Positions 55,449 through 63,533 of a stretch of DNA of 64,000 bases are shown one piece after another. Position numbers and translations under genes: made by a program. The first letter of the stretch is position 1. Every line of letters begins with the position of its first letter. Below the pieces are notes generated by a model that was not told the DNA's origin, did no database searches, and worked only from the letters and a program-made list of their open reading frames with translations. This DNA comes from JAGTVG01 sp964389805 (GTDB taxonomy: Bacteria > Bacteroidota > Bacteroidia > Cytophagales > Cyclobacteriaceae), in the NCBI GenBank assembly GCA_964389805.1, contig CAYMFU010000131.1, positions 1-64,000 of the forward strand. Direction: 5' to 3'.

Positions 55449-56933
55449 ATGACAGAAAATATCGCAAGACCTGAAGATAACGTTCAACTGAAAAATATAA
55501 TTGCTCACGCAAAAGAATATGGATTTGTATATCAATCCAGTGAGATTTATGATGGGCTCCAAGCCGTTTATGATTACGGCCCTTATGGTGTCGAATTAAA
55601 GAATAATATCAAAAACCTATGGTGGCAGTCTATGATCAAACTGCATCATAACATTGTGGGGATAGATGCTGCCATTTTTATGCATCCATTGACCTGGAAA
55701 GCATCCGGCCATATAGATAGTTTTAATGATCCCATGGTTGATAACAAGGACTCGAAAAAACGATATCGTGCAGATGTTTTACTGGAAGATAAGGCTGCTG
55801 AGTATGAATCAAATGGTGAACCTGAAAAGGCTAAAGCACTAATTCAGGAAATGTCAAGATTTCTTGAAAAAGAAGATCTCAAGGCTGTTCATGATCTCAT
55901 TGTAAATGAGGATATTCGCTGTCCGGTTTCAAATACAGCAAATTGGACGGACGTTCGGCAATTCAATTTGATGTTTTCTACCCAGATCGGATCTGTAGCA
56001 GATGACGCAAATGCCATTTTTCTGAGACCCGAAACCGCTCAGGGTATATTTGTCAACTTTCTGAATGTACAGAAAACAGCGAGGATGAAGATCCCTTTTG
56101 GAATTGCTCAGATTGGGAAAGCCTTCCGAAACGAAATTGTAGCCAGGCAGTTTATATTCAGAATGCGGGAATTCGAACAAATGGAAATGCAGTATTTCAT
56201 CCGCCCTGGGGAAGAGATGAAATGGTATGAACATTGGAAAGAGATCAGGATAAACTGGCATAAGGCCATGGGAATTCCTGAGAATAAGCTCAGGTTTCAT
56301 GATCATGATAAACTTGCACATTATGCTAATGCAGCTGTTGATATAGAATATGAATTTTCATTCGGCTTTAAAGAGGTAGAAGGGATCCATAGTAGAACTG
56401 ATTTTGACCTGGGTAGTCATCAGGAATTATCAAGGAAAAAAATGCAGTACTTTGACAATGAGATCAGCAAATCATATGTCCCCTATGTGATTGAAACATC
56501 TGCAGGGGCAGACAGGTTATTTTTCATGGTATTGAGTAATTCCTTCAGAGAAGAACAAGTAGGTGAAGGAGATGATAAAAAGACCAGGACTTATCTGAAG
56601 ATCCATCCTGGCCTAGCACCAGTGAAAGCTGCTATATTCCCCTTGGTTAAAAAAGATGGATTACCAGAGGTTGCAAAAAAGATATATAATGATTTGAGAT
56701 TCGACTTTAACCTGATATACGAGGAAACACAATCAATTGGCAAACGGTATACGCGGCAGGACCTGATAGGAACTCCTTACTGTATTGCTGTTGATCATCA
56801 AACACTTGAAGATGATACCGTCACTATCAGGGAAAGGGATACTATGGAACAGGTCCGGGTTAAAACGGATACCCTTAAAGAGGAAATTGGGAATAGAGTC
56901 TCAATGCAGAATATATTGAAAGAAATTATTTAG
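55449..56933 (+). CDS. glyS: Glycyl-tRNA synthetase (dimeric, alpha2 type)
   Basis: 494 residues, class II synthetase of the eukaryote-like alpha2 family rather than the GlyQ/GlyS tetramer. Motif 2 is in GKAFRNEIVARQFIFRMREFEQME, motif 3 in ETSAGADRLFF, and the C-terminal anticodon-binding domain starts near LAPVKAAIFPLV. The family positions that often carry zinc cysteines (CxxC after DPMVD and CPxC before the RQFNLMF block) read N99, S102, C158 and S161, so zinc binding is unlikely. It charges tRNA-Gly and is single copy here. Confidence 0.96.
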   Translation: MTENIARPEDNVQLKNIIAHAKEYGFVYQSSEIYDGLQAVYDYGPYGVELKNNIKNLWWQSMIKLHHNIVGIDAAIFMHPLTWKASGHIDSFNDPMVDNKDSKKRYRADVLLEDKAAEYESNGEPEKAKALIQEMSRFLEKEDLKAVHDLIVNEDIRCPVSNTANWTDVRQFNLMFSTQIGSVADDANAIFLRPETAQGIFVNFLNVQKTARMKIPFGIAQIGKAFRNEIVARQFIFRMREFEQMEMQYFIRPGEEMKWYEHWKEIRINWHKAMGIPENKLRFHDHDKLAHYANAAVDIEYEFSFGFKEVEGIHSRTDFDLGSHQELSRKKMQYFDNEISKSYVPYVIETSAGADRLFFMVLSNSFREEQVGEGDDKKTRTYLKIHPGLAPVKAAIFPLVKKDGLPEVAKKIYNDLRFDFNLIYEETQSIGKRYTRQDLIGTPYCIAVDHQTLEDDTVTIRERDTMEQVRVKTDTLKEEIGNRVSMQNILKEII

Positions 56934-56988
56934 ACAGTTGTTTCTCAAGATATATAATTATAAGATTAAAACATCTTAATAACATTAT

Positions 56989-58296
56989 ATGCCCTATACG
57001 GTAGCAATAGTAGGTCGCCCGAATGTTGGCAAATCCACATTATTTAACCGGCTTGTTGAAGAGAAACAAGCCATTATGGATAATGAAAGTGGCGTAACAA
57101 GAGACCGGCACTATGGAGTGGGTGAATGGAATGGTCGATCCTTTACTGTTATTGATACGGGAGGATATGTCACAGGCTCTGAAGATATTTTTGAATCGGC
57201 CATACGTGATCAGGTTGAATCTGCCATGAGAGAAGCCGATTTTATCGTTTTTCTGGTTGACTGCAAGGATGGGCTCACCGATCTTGATAAAGATTTCTCT
57301 AAAGTTATCCGGTCGGTAGGCAAACCGGTGTTCCTGACTCCCAATAAAGCAGACAACAGTAATCTCAGATTGGCTGCTAATGAGTTTTATGAAATGGGCT
57401 ATGAAACATTGTACCCCATTTCATCTACCAATGGTTCTGGCACGGGTGAGCTTCTGGATGACATTGAATCATATTTTAAGGATGAACAAAATGCTGAATC
57501 AAGGGATGGTCTGCCTAAAATTTCTATTATTGGCAGACCTAACGTTGGAAAATCATCATTGTTGAACGCATTGATCGGAGAAGAACGGTCAATCGTTACA
57601 GAAATAGCAGGGACTACCAGGGATTCTATTAATACCCGTTATAATTTATTCGGAAAGGACCTTCTCCTGATCGATACAGCCGGAGTGAGGAAAAAGGGGA
57701 AAGTGAAGGAAAATATAGAGTTTTACAGTGTGATGAGGTCTATAAAAGCCCTTCAGGAAAGCGATGTCTGTCTCATCATGATTGATGCCACTCAGGGCCT
57801 TGAAAGCCAGGACATAAATCTAATAGGATTGGCCAGCAAATATAAAAAAGGCATACTCCTTCTGATCAACAAGTGGGACCTTATCGAGAAAGAGACCAAA
57901 ACTGCTGAAGCGTTCACATCAACAATAGAGGAAAAGCTGGGTCCTCTTAACTATATGCCAATAATTTTTATTTCGGTATTGAAAAAGCAAAGGATCTTCA
58001 AAGTCATAGAAAGTGCACTCCAGGTATACGAAAACAGGAATCGGAAAGTGCCTACTTCCGAACTGAACAAACTCTTACTACCGATTATAGAAAGAACACC
58101 ACCTCCTGCATTTAAAGGTAAATATATAAAGGTCAAATACATTACACAGTTACCGACCCAATCCCCTACTTTCGCATTCTTTACCAATCATCCAAAATAT
58201 ATCAAAGCACCCTATGAAAGGTTTTTGATTAATACCATAAGAAATAACTTTAATTTTTCCGGTGTGCCTATCAAAGTTGTATTCAGGAATAAATAG
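56989..58296 (+). CDS. der: Ribosome-biogenesis GTPase Der
   Basis: 435 residues with two tandem GTPase domains: GRPNVGKSTLF at residue 8 with DTGGY and NKAD, and GRPNVGKSSLLN near residue 181 with DTAGVRKK and NKWD. A C-terminal KH-like domain follows (PPPAFKGKYIKVKYITQ). Der is essential for 50S assembly. It is followed after 6 bp by the SprT-like gene. Confidence 0.97.
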   Translation: MPYTVAIVGRPNVGKSTLFNRLVEEKQAIMDNESGVTRDRHYGVGEWNGRSFTVIDTGGYVTGSEDIFESAIRDQVESAMREADFIVFLVDCKDGLTDLDKDFSKVIRSVGKPVFLTPNKADNSNLRLAANEFYEMGYETLYPISSTNGSGTGELLDDIESYFKDEQNAESRDGLPKISIIGRPNVGKSSLLNALIGEERSIVTEIAGTTRDSINTRYNLFGKDLLLIDTAGVRKKGKVKENIEFYSVMRSIKALQESDVCLIMIDATQGLESQDINLIGLASKYKKGILLLINKWDLIEKETKTAEAFTSTIEEKLGPLNYMPIIFISVLKKQRIFKVIESALQVYENRNRKVPTSELNKLLLPIIERTPPPAFKGKYIKVKYITQLPTQSPTFAFFTNHPKYIKAPYERFLINTIRNNFNFSGVPIKVVFRNK

Positions 58297-58302
58297 TAGA
58301 AC

Positions 58303-58917
58303 ATGACAGAGAAATTCCGGGAATTGATCCGAAAGTATATACCTGAATATGCTGTCAGCTATTGTGTGGAGAACTGGGAATCAAATCCCTTCAGCTTTAA
58401 AGTAACCAGGCAGAGATCTTCTAAGATCGGTGATTACAGATTTAACAAAAAGACAGGAAATCATGAAATAACTGTTAATGGAAATCTAAATAGGTTTGCT
58501 TTCCTGATTACCTTCCTGCACGAGGTAGCCCATATGAAACAATACCAGATATATGGAAATAATCGCAGCCCTCATGGAATGGTATGGAAAAAGATATTTC
58601 AGGATCTTATGGAGCCCGTGCTAATTGCCAACATATTTCCTGCAGAGATTCTGGTACAACTTAAAAAACATATGAAGAACCCCAAGGCATCAAGCCAGAG
58701 TGATCCGAAACTTGCCAGACTATTGAGACAATACGACACGGATCAGGAAAACAAGATAACATACCTCGAAGATCTTAGAGAAGGCGAATCCTTTCAGTTA
58801 AATGGGCATTTATACACTAAACTTAAAAAGAGAAGGACCAGGTCATTGTGTAAGGAAAACAGGACCGGCAGAAAATATCTGATTTCTGAACTGGCTCCAA
58901 TAATAAAGATCAAATAG
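58303..58917 (+). CDS. SprT-like zinc metallopeptidase domain protein
   Basis: 204 residues. The gluzincin motif FLHEVAHMKQY supplies H73, E74 and H77, with H91 in SPHGMVWKKIF as the likely third ligand. SprT proteins often carry a C-terminal four-cysteine ribbon; here the equivalent region (KRRTRSLCKENRTGRKYLISEL) has a single cysteine, so the ribbon cannot bind zinc as usual. The role is unknown; eukaryotic SPRTN relatives cleave DNA-protein crosslinks. It is probably co-transcribed with der. Confidence 0.85.
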   Translation: MTEKFRELIRKYIPEYAVSYCVENWESNPFSFKVTRQRSSKIGDYRFNKKTGNHEITVNGNLNRFAFLITFLHEVAHMKQYQIYGNNRSPHGMVWKKIFQDLMEPVLIANIFPAEILVQLKKHMKNPKASSQSDPKLARLLRQYDTDQENKITYLEDLREGESFQLNGHLYTKLKKRRTRSLCKENRTGRKYLISELAPIIKIK

Positions 58918-58935
58918 GGTAAATCCCGGAAGATC

Positions 58936-59511
58936 TTAAAGCTTATCCGGCAACCTTCTTTCCATATAAGCAGATATCCTTTTATAAAAAATCATTGGAT
59001 TCAGAGTTCGCCAATTGTTTATTTGCAGGGTACCTCCAAAACTGATATAGTAATCCAGATTGTATTTTTTCCATTCATCATAGATAAAATTATTAAAGTT
59101 AACTGCTGCAATCCACCCCTCATCCATATCTTCAAACCACTCTTCATAGTAGCAATCATCAGAACCATGGAAATTATATACATGCTCACCGATCAAAATA
59201 TATTTATCTATGCCAAAAGAACTCAAGTGGTCTACCACATTTCTTTTAAGGAACATGATGTCATTATTGATTGCATCATTCCATTCCCCAATAAATTCAA
59301 TAATGCAAAATTTCATTTCATAGGAAATATACAGGATTTTCAGATATAGTGTTTCTGATCCTATATAATCCCAGGCAGGATCAATATAATAATTATAGAT
59401 AGCATCGCTGTAGCTATCATAGTTATACTCCTTCCCATAAAAGGGTGAACCCTCATCTTTCGATGAATCGTACAATCTCAACCAACGATAATACGGCTCT
59501 ATTTCATGCAT
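58936..59511 (-). CDS. Conserved-looking protein of unknown function, Tyr/Asp-rich
   Basis: 191 residues, soluble, with no signal peptide or membrane helix. It is strikingly rich in Tyr, Asp, Asn and Glu (EPYYRWLRLYDSSKDEGSPFYG, HGSDDCYYEEWFEDMDEGW). Its first 8 bases overlap the end of the cytochrome b5-like gene upstream on the same strand, so they are translationally coupled. The alpha/beta pattern (YLKILYISYEMKFCIIEFIGEW, IDKYILIGEHVYNFHG) suggests a globular domain, but I recognise no family. Confidence 0.75.
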   Translation of the reverse strand: MHEIEPYYRWLRLYDSSKDEGSPFYGKEYNYDSYSDAIYNYYIDPAWDYIGSETLYLKILYISYEMKFCIIEFIGEWNDAINNDIMFLKRNVVDHLSSFGIDKYILIGEHVYNFHGSDDCYYEEWFEDMDEGWIAAVNFNNFIYDEWKKYNLDYYISFGGTLQINNWRTLNPMIFYKRISAYMERRLPDKL

Positions 59512-59743
59512 TATCTTCCATTAAATAACCCACTTTTTTGAATTTATTGAATACCCAATCATGATGTGGGGCATCTTCTAACTCTTTTGTAAGATCCTGT
59601 CCTGACCAATGCTCATAGTGTTTCCCATTATCCCAGCGATTCGAACCCGTAAGATCATAGATAACGCCGTTATATGCACACCATACTTCTTCCTTATCCT
59701 GGCCATTTCTTAAGGCGAGCTGATGTTTTGAGTACTTTTTCAT
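59504..59743 (-). CDS. Small cytochrome b5-like haem/steroid-binding domain protein
   Basis: 79 residues, a single cytochrome b5-like domain: YSKHQLALRNGQDKEEVWCA, YNGVIYDLTGSNRW and GKHYEHWSGQDLT. Candidate axial haem ligands are H42 or H45 and H60 or H61, although the classical HPGG motif is absent. Such stand-alone domains (predicted haem/steroid-binding proteins) are soluble electron carriers or ligand binders of unknown role. It overlaps the following unknown gene by 8 bp. Confidence 0.85.
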   Translation of the reverse strand: MKKYSKHQLALRNGQDKEEVWCAYNGVIYDLTGSNRWDNGKHYEHWSGQDLTKELEDAPHHDWVFNKFKKVGYLMEDNA

Positions 59744-59966
59744 TTCCCTAAAATAAAAACAAACCGGCTAATTATCGATGGGGATTTATGTTATGTATTT
59801 AATATCATCATTCATAATCACAATTGATAAATACCAAGCTGCAAAATTAATGGAGATTTTTGGAAGTTTTTTTTATTGAAGTCATTTATTTTCTTCCTAA
59901 TTTGGACAGCACTTTATAAAATCCTGATTTAAATAGAATTTGATTTAAAAATTAAAACACAATAAT
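59744..59966. other. Divergent intergenic region (223 bp)
   Basis: AT-rich, between the cytochrome b5-like gene and the cupin gene. TAGAATTTG at 59934-59942 is close to a -7 element with one extra spacer base. No gene or stable hairpin was seen. Confidence 0.5.
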
Positions 59967-60296
59967 ATGCATTTTGAAAAAGGAGTGAAATCAACAATGG
60001 TAAAAGGAATTGATTATGTAGAAGGAGGAGTAGCCAGTAAGCAAATTATAAAAAACAAAGGAGGCAGCATTACACTATTCGCCTTTTCACAAGGCGAGGG
60101 ATTAAGTGAACACACTGCACCTTTTGATGCTTTTGTAAATGTACTCGAGGGAGTCGCCGAAATTCTTATTGATAAAAAACCTCACATACTGAAAGCAGGA
60201 GAAATGATCATAATGCCTGCTGATGTTCCACATGCATTGAATGCTTCAACAGATTTTAAAATGTTATTGGTTATGATCAAACCAGAAATAAAATAA
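59967..60296 (+). CDS. Small cupin-domain protein
   Basis: 109 residues, a single cupin barrel. Motif 1 is represented by GEGLSEHTAPFDAFVNVLEG and motif 2 by LKAGEMIIMPADVPHALNA, giving H52 and H90 as candidate metal ligands; the second histidine of the GxxHxH motif is a Thr. Function is unknown; such proteins range from sensors to isomerases. It precedes the polytopic membrane protein gene by 45 bp on the same strand. Confidence 0.85.
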   Translation: MHFEKGVKSTMVKGIDYVEGGVASKQIIKNKGGSITLFAFSQGEGLSEHTAPFDAFVNVLEGVAEILIDKKPHILKAGEMIIMPADVPHALNASTDFKMLLVMIKPEIK

Positions 60297-60341
60297 ATAC
60301 ATAAGCCCAGAATTATTTGCACATCCCGAATAAAAAAATTC

Positions 60342-61544
60342 TTGGAAAATCTTAAATCATCAAAGCTGGCTTTCAAACTGGGAATAGGAAGTTTGCTTAT
60401 TGCTGGCATTATTGGATTAATGATCAGATGGCATTATCTGAGTCCCATACCTGGTTTCATGCATAAAAACTGGCTTCATGCACATTCTCACATTACCTTC
60501 CTGGGCTGGGTATTTCTAGGATTAATTGCTCTTATAAACTATTTTTTTCGGGATGAAGAGCATTTTCCGCACAAGAAGTTCATATATCTGATATGGCTCA
60601 CTGTTATTGCCAATATAGGCATGTTAATATCTTTCCCTGTTCAGGGATATGGGGCAATTTCAATTTTTTTCTCAGCCTTACACATGGCTTTAGGCATTTA
60701 TGCTTTCATATTGTACAACAGGGTATTCAAAAACCATAAGTCCTTCGGCATACAACTTCTCAGATCAGCTTTTATATTTATGATTGTTTCGGGATTAGGA
60801 CCTGTTGCTTTAGGACCAATTATTACACTTGGATACAGGGATACTTTCTGGTATGAATTCGCCGTGTATTTCTATCTGCACTTTCAATATAATGGCTGGT
60901 TTACACTCGCCATATTTGGTATTATCTTTCTTTCCATGGGCACGATGAATATTTCCAGGCTATGGCTTTATATGATCAATTTATCCATCGTTTTGACCTA
61001 TCTTTTATCTACCCTGGGCATTCGCCCACCCGCGTGGGTGTATTATCTTGGTGGCTTTGGGGCTTTGCTGCAGATATTGCCCTTTATATACCTTTTTATC
61101 CTGATTCTGAAAAACTATAAACTGATATTGCCCACTTCCAGGCCCTTTACGAATACCCTCCTTCTGATCTCCCTGATGGCTTTTGAGACAAAATTGTATT
61201 TGCAATTCTTTTCTTCTATTCCTACAATAGCGGACTGGGCTTTGCACAGTAAAAATACGGTTATTGCCTATCTGCATTTCGTCTTGCTTGGATTTGTATC
61301 CACTTTTCTGATTGCATGGTGGAATAAACTGATATACCAAGAAGATAATAGATCATTTGCCCTGGGAACGTATTTTTATATCACAGGTCTTGCTGCAATT
61401 GAATTCACATTGTTGTTTTATGTGGTTGGCATCTTTGAGAGTTATCTTTTACCATATCGCCTCTTATTGGTATTCTCGATTATACTGACAACCGGTATTA
61501 TAATATATTTCGGTACATTTATAAATAGCAGAAAAGACATTTGA
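60342..61544 (+). CDS. Polytopic membrane protein with haem-copper-oxidase-like His motif
   Basis: 400 residues from a TTG start (the next in-frame ATG, at residue 27, would cut into the first helix). About twelve hydrophobic helices. Helix 2 carries NWLHAHSHITFLGW with H46, H48 and H50, and later helices have ALHMALG and YLHFQYNGWF. This spacing recalls subunit I of haem-copper oxidases and NnrS-like proteins, suggesting haem or metal binding, but the standard CuB histidines are not evident. No oxidase subunits are adjacent. It lies between the cupin gene and the convergent hydrogenase genes. Confidence 0.75.
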   Translation: MENLKSSKLAFKLGIGSLLIAGIIGLMIRWHYLSPIPGFMHKNWLHAHSHITFLGWVFLGLIALINYFFRDEEHFPHKKFIYLIWLTVIANIGMLISFPVQGYGAISIFFSALHMALGIYAFILYNRVFKNHKSFGIQLLRSAFIFMIVSGLGPVALGPIITLGYRDTFWYEFAVYFYLHFQYNGWFTLAIFGIIFLSMGTMNISRLWLYMINLSIVLTYLLSTLGIRPPAWVYYLGGFGALLQILPFIYLFILILKNYKLILPTSRPFTNTLLLISLMAFETKLYLQFFSSIPTIADWALHSKNTVIAYLHFVLLGFVSTFLIAWWNKLIYQEDNRSFALGTYFYITGLAAIEFTLLFYVVGIFESYLLPYRLLLVFSIILTTGIIIYFGTFINSRKDI

Positions 61545-61571
61545 AATCAGCTTTATTAATTTCCTTTAAAA

Positions 61572-62060
61572 TCAGTCCGGCAATCGGGCACCAATTTTTT
61601 GAATTAATTGATCAGGCTCTACCAAAAGGTTTTTTATAAATGTAAATGCAGATTCCAGATTTTTCTGGGCCTTTTCTGATAATCCTTCCTGAAGTTGGAA
61701 CTCATATCCTTTGATGTGTAAAAGAAAAGTCTCAGGTGTATAATGGTATATTTTATTACAGAGGTTCAGCACAAATGAAGGTGATGCCGAGTGCATGGAA
61801 TAATTTACCTTATCAGATGGTTCAACCCGTGTAACAATAAAATCATCTATTTCTTCAATTGAAGCATCTATAAAAATGACGATATCATAATCCCGGATAG
61901 TATAGGCGTCCTCAATGTTGAGTTGGTAATTGGAATCAACTGATATATTTTTACTACCTTTCTTAATTATCCATTTTTCAACCAGGTCTATTAAGATTGG
62001 TCCCAAACCATCATCCTTCCTGCCGGGATTACCGTAACCGTATAACAATATGTTCAACAT
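61572..62060 (-). CDS. [NiFe]-hydrogenase maturation protease
   Basis: 162 residues from the ATG at 62060 (MLNILLYGYGNPGRKDDG); an in-frame TTG nine bases earlier is possible. The HyaD/HoxW-type fold shows GYGNPGRKDDGLG with the first nickel-sensing residue (Asp/Glu position), FIDAS for the second and SMHSASP for the third. It removes the C-terminal tail of the large subunit after nickel insertion. It directly follows the large-subunit gene, so the partner is clear. Confidence 0.9.
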   Translation of the reverse strand: MLNILLYGYGNPGRKDDGLGPILIDLVEKWIIKKGSKNISVDSNYQLNIEDAYTIRDYDIVIFIDASIEEIDDFIVTRVEPSDKVNYSMHSASPSFVLNLCNKIYHYTPETFLLHIKGYEFQLQEGLSEKAQKNLESAFTFIKNLLVEPDQLIQKIGARLPD

Positions 62061-62070
62061 TTTACTCAAG

Positions 62071-63522
62071 CTATTCAGATCTTAAAGTATCGATCACTTC
62101 TTCCTTTGAATTATACAAGGTAATTTCCAAAGGCATTTTTCCAAGAGCATGTGTAGCGCAGCTTAAACATGGATCATATGCACGTATTGCAGTTTCGACA
62201 GCATTCAGCATTCCTTCTGTAATTTTTTCATGCCCATTCATATAGGATTTCGCCACTAACTCCACAGCTCTGTTCATTGGGGTATTATTATTGGTTGTTG
62301 AAACAATAAGATTCGCCATTTCTATCTGATCGTCCTTGTTGATCCGGTAATGGTGGAACAAGGTTCCCCGTGGCGCTTCAATTAATCCTACACCTTCTAT
62401 CGTCTTATTCCCTTTTCTTACCAACTCTCCTTCAAGAATATCAGGATCATTTAGTAATTCTTTAATCATTTCAGCAGCATGAAGTGTTTCAATTAACCGT
62501 GCCCAATGCATATGCATAGACATATTATTCGGTTTCCCATTAGTGTAGGCCTTGAAAATCTCAAATTCTTTTTGAGCTAGTGGGGTTGGTATAAAGTCAC
62601 AGGTATTCAGTCTTGCCAAAGGACCAACAGTATACCACCCTTCCTTATTCCCCAGCGATCGAAGGTAGGGAAACTTCATATAGCTCCAGGATTTCACCTC
62701 TTCGGCTATATAATCCAGATAATCCTGATAATCCACATCATGCAGGATCTTATTGCCTTCCGTATCTACTGCCCGGATAACTCCATGATATATATCCAGC
62801 GCACCGTCCTTCCGGACTAAGCTGAGATGGCTGGAAGGGAATTTTGCAAAATTATCAATAAGGTCTTTATTCTTATTATGATAATCCTTGAACAGATCGA
62901 GTGCTCCCTGGGCCCAGGCAATCATTTGATCTACATTTAAAGGATCCTTCCCGATCAGGAATTTCATTTTCTCCTCTATGGAAAGACATTTATTAATACC
63001 TCCTGGTATGGCACCGGTACCATGGATCTTTTTCCCTGCTGTAGCCTCGATAATTTCCTGGCCAAACTTTCGCATCATTACCCCCTGGACAGCCAGGTCT
63101 TTAAATTCTTTGGCTACTTCCAGTACATTCCTTTTAGCAGGATCAGCATCAATACCGAACAGCAGATCCGGAGATACAAGATGGAAGAAATGTAATGAGT
63201 GAGACTGGAAGAACTGGCCATAATGCATCAATCGCCTCATTTTTTCAGCAGTAGGTGACATATTATCCGGTCCTACCCCTACAATTACATCCAATGCTTT
63301 AGCAGCAGCCAGATGGTGACTTACTGGACAAATGCCACATAGTCTCTGAACCAATACAGGGGCTTCCCAGTAGGGCCTTCCCTGGATAAATCTTTCAAAT
63401 CCCCTGAATTCAACAATATGTAATCTGGTCTGGACAACATTGTTTTCATCGTCCAGGTGTATGGTAACTTTACCGTGTCCTTCAACGCGGGTTACGGGTT
63501 CTATGGTTAATTTCTGTCCCAT
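62071..63522 (-). CDS. hoxH: [NiFe]-hydrogenase large subunit (group 3, HoxH-like)
   Basis: 483 residues. The proximal nickel ligands are C62 and C65 in RLCGICPVSHH and the distal pair C452 and C455 in DPCLSCATHALG. Cleavage is expected after H458, releasing a 25-residue tail, matched by the maturation protease gene downstream. The N-terminal PVTRVEGHGKV is the L1 region. The L2 sequence and the cysteine-poor small subunit place it among cytoplasmic, NAD(P)-linked group 3 enzymes. The small-subunit gene precedes it by 11 bp. Confidence 0.95.
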   Translation of the reverse strand: MGQKLTIEPVTRVEGHGKVTIHLDDENNVVQTRLHIVEFRGFERFIQGRPYWEAPVLVQRLCGICPVSHHLAAAKALDVIVGVGPDNMSPTAEKMRRLMHYGQFFQSHSLHFFHLVSPDLLFGIDADPAKRNVLEVAKEFKDLAVQGVMMRKFGQEIIEATAGKKIHGTGAIPGGINKCLSIEEKMKFLIGKDPLNVDQMIAWAQGALDLFKDYHNKNKDLIDNFAKFPSSHLSLVRKDGALDIYHGVIRAVDTEGNKILHDVDYQDYLDYIAEEVKSWSYMKFPYLRSLGNKEGWYTVGPLARLNTCDFIPTPLAQKEFEIFKAYTNGKPNNMSMHMHWARLIETLHAAEMIKELLNDPDILEGELVRKGNKTIEGVGLIEAPRGTLFHHYRINKDDQIEMANLIVSTTNNNTPMNRAVELVAKSYMNGHEKITEGMLNAVETAIRAYDPCLSCATHALGKMPLEITLYNSKEEVIDTLRSE

Positions 63523-63533
63523 GATGTTGTGTT

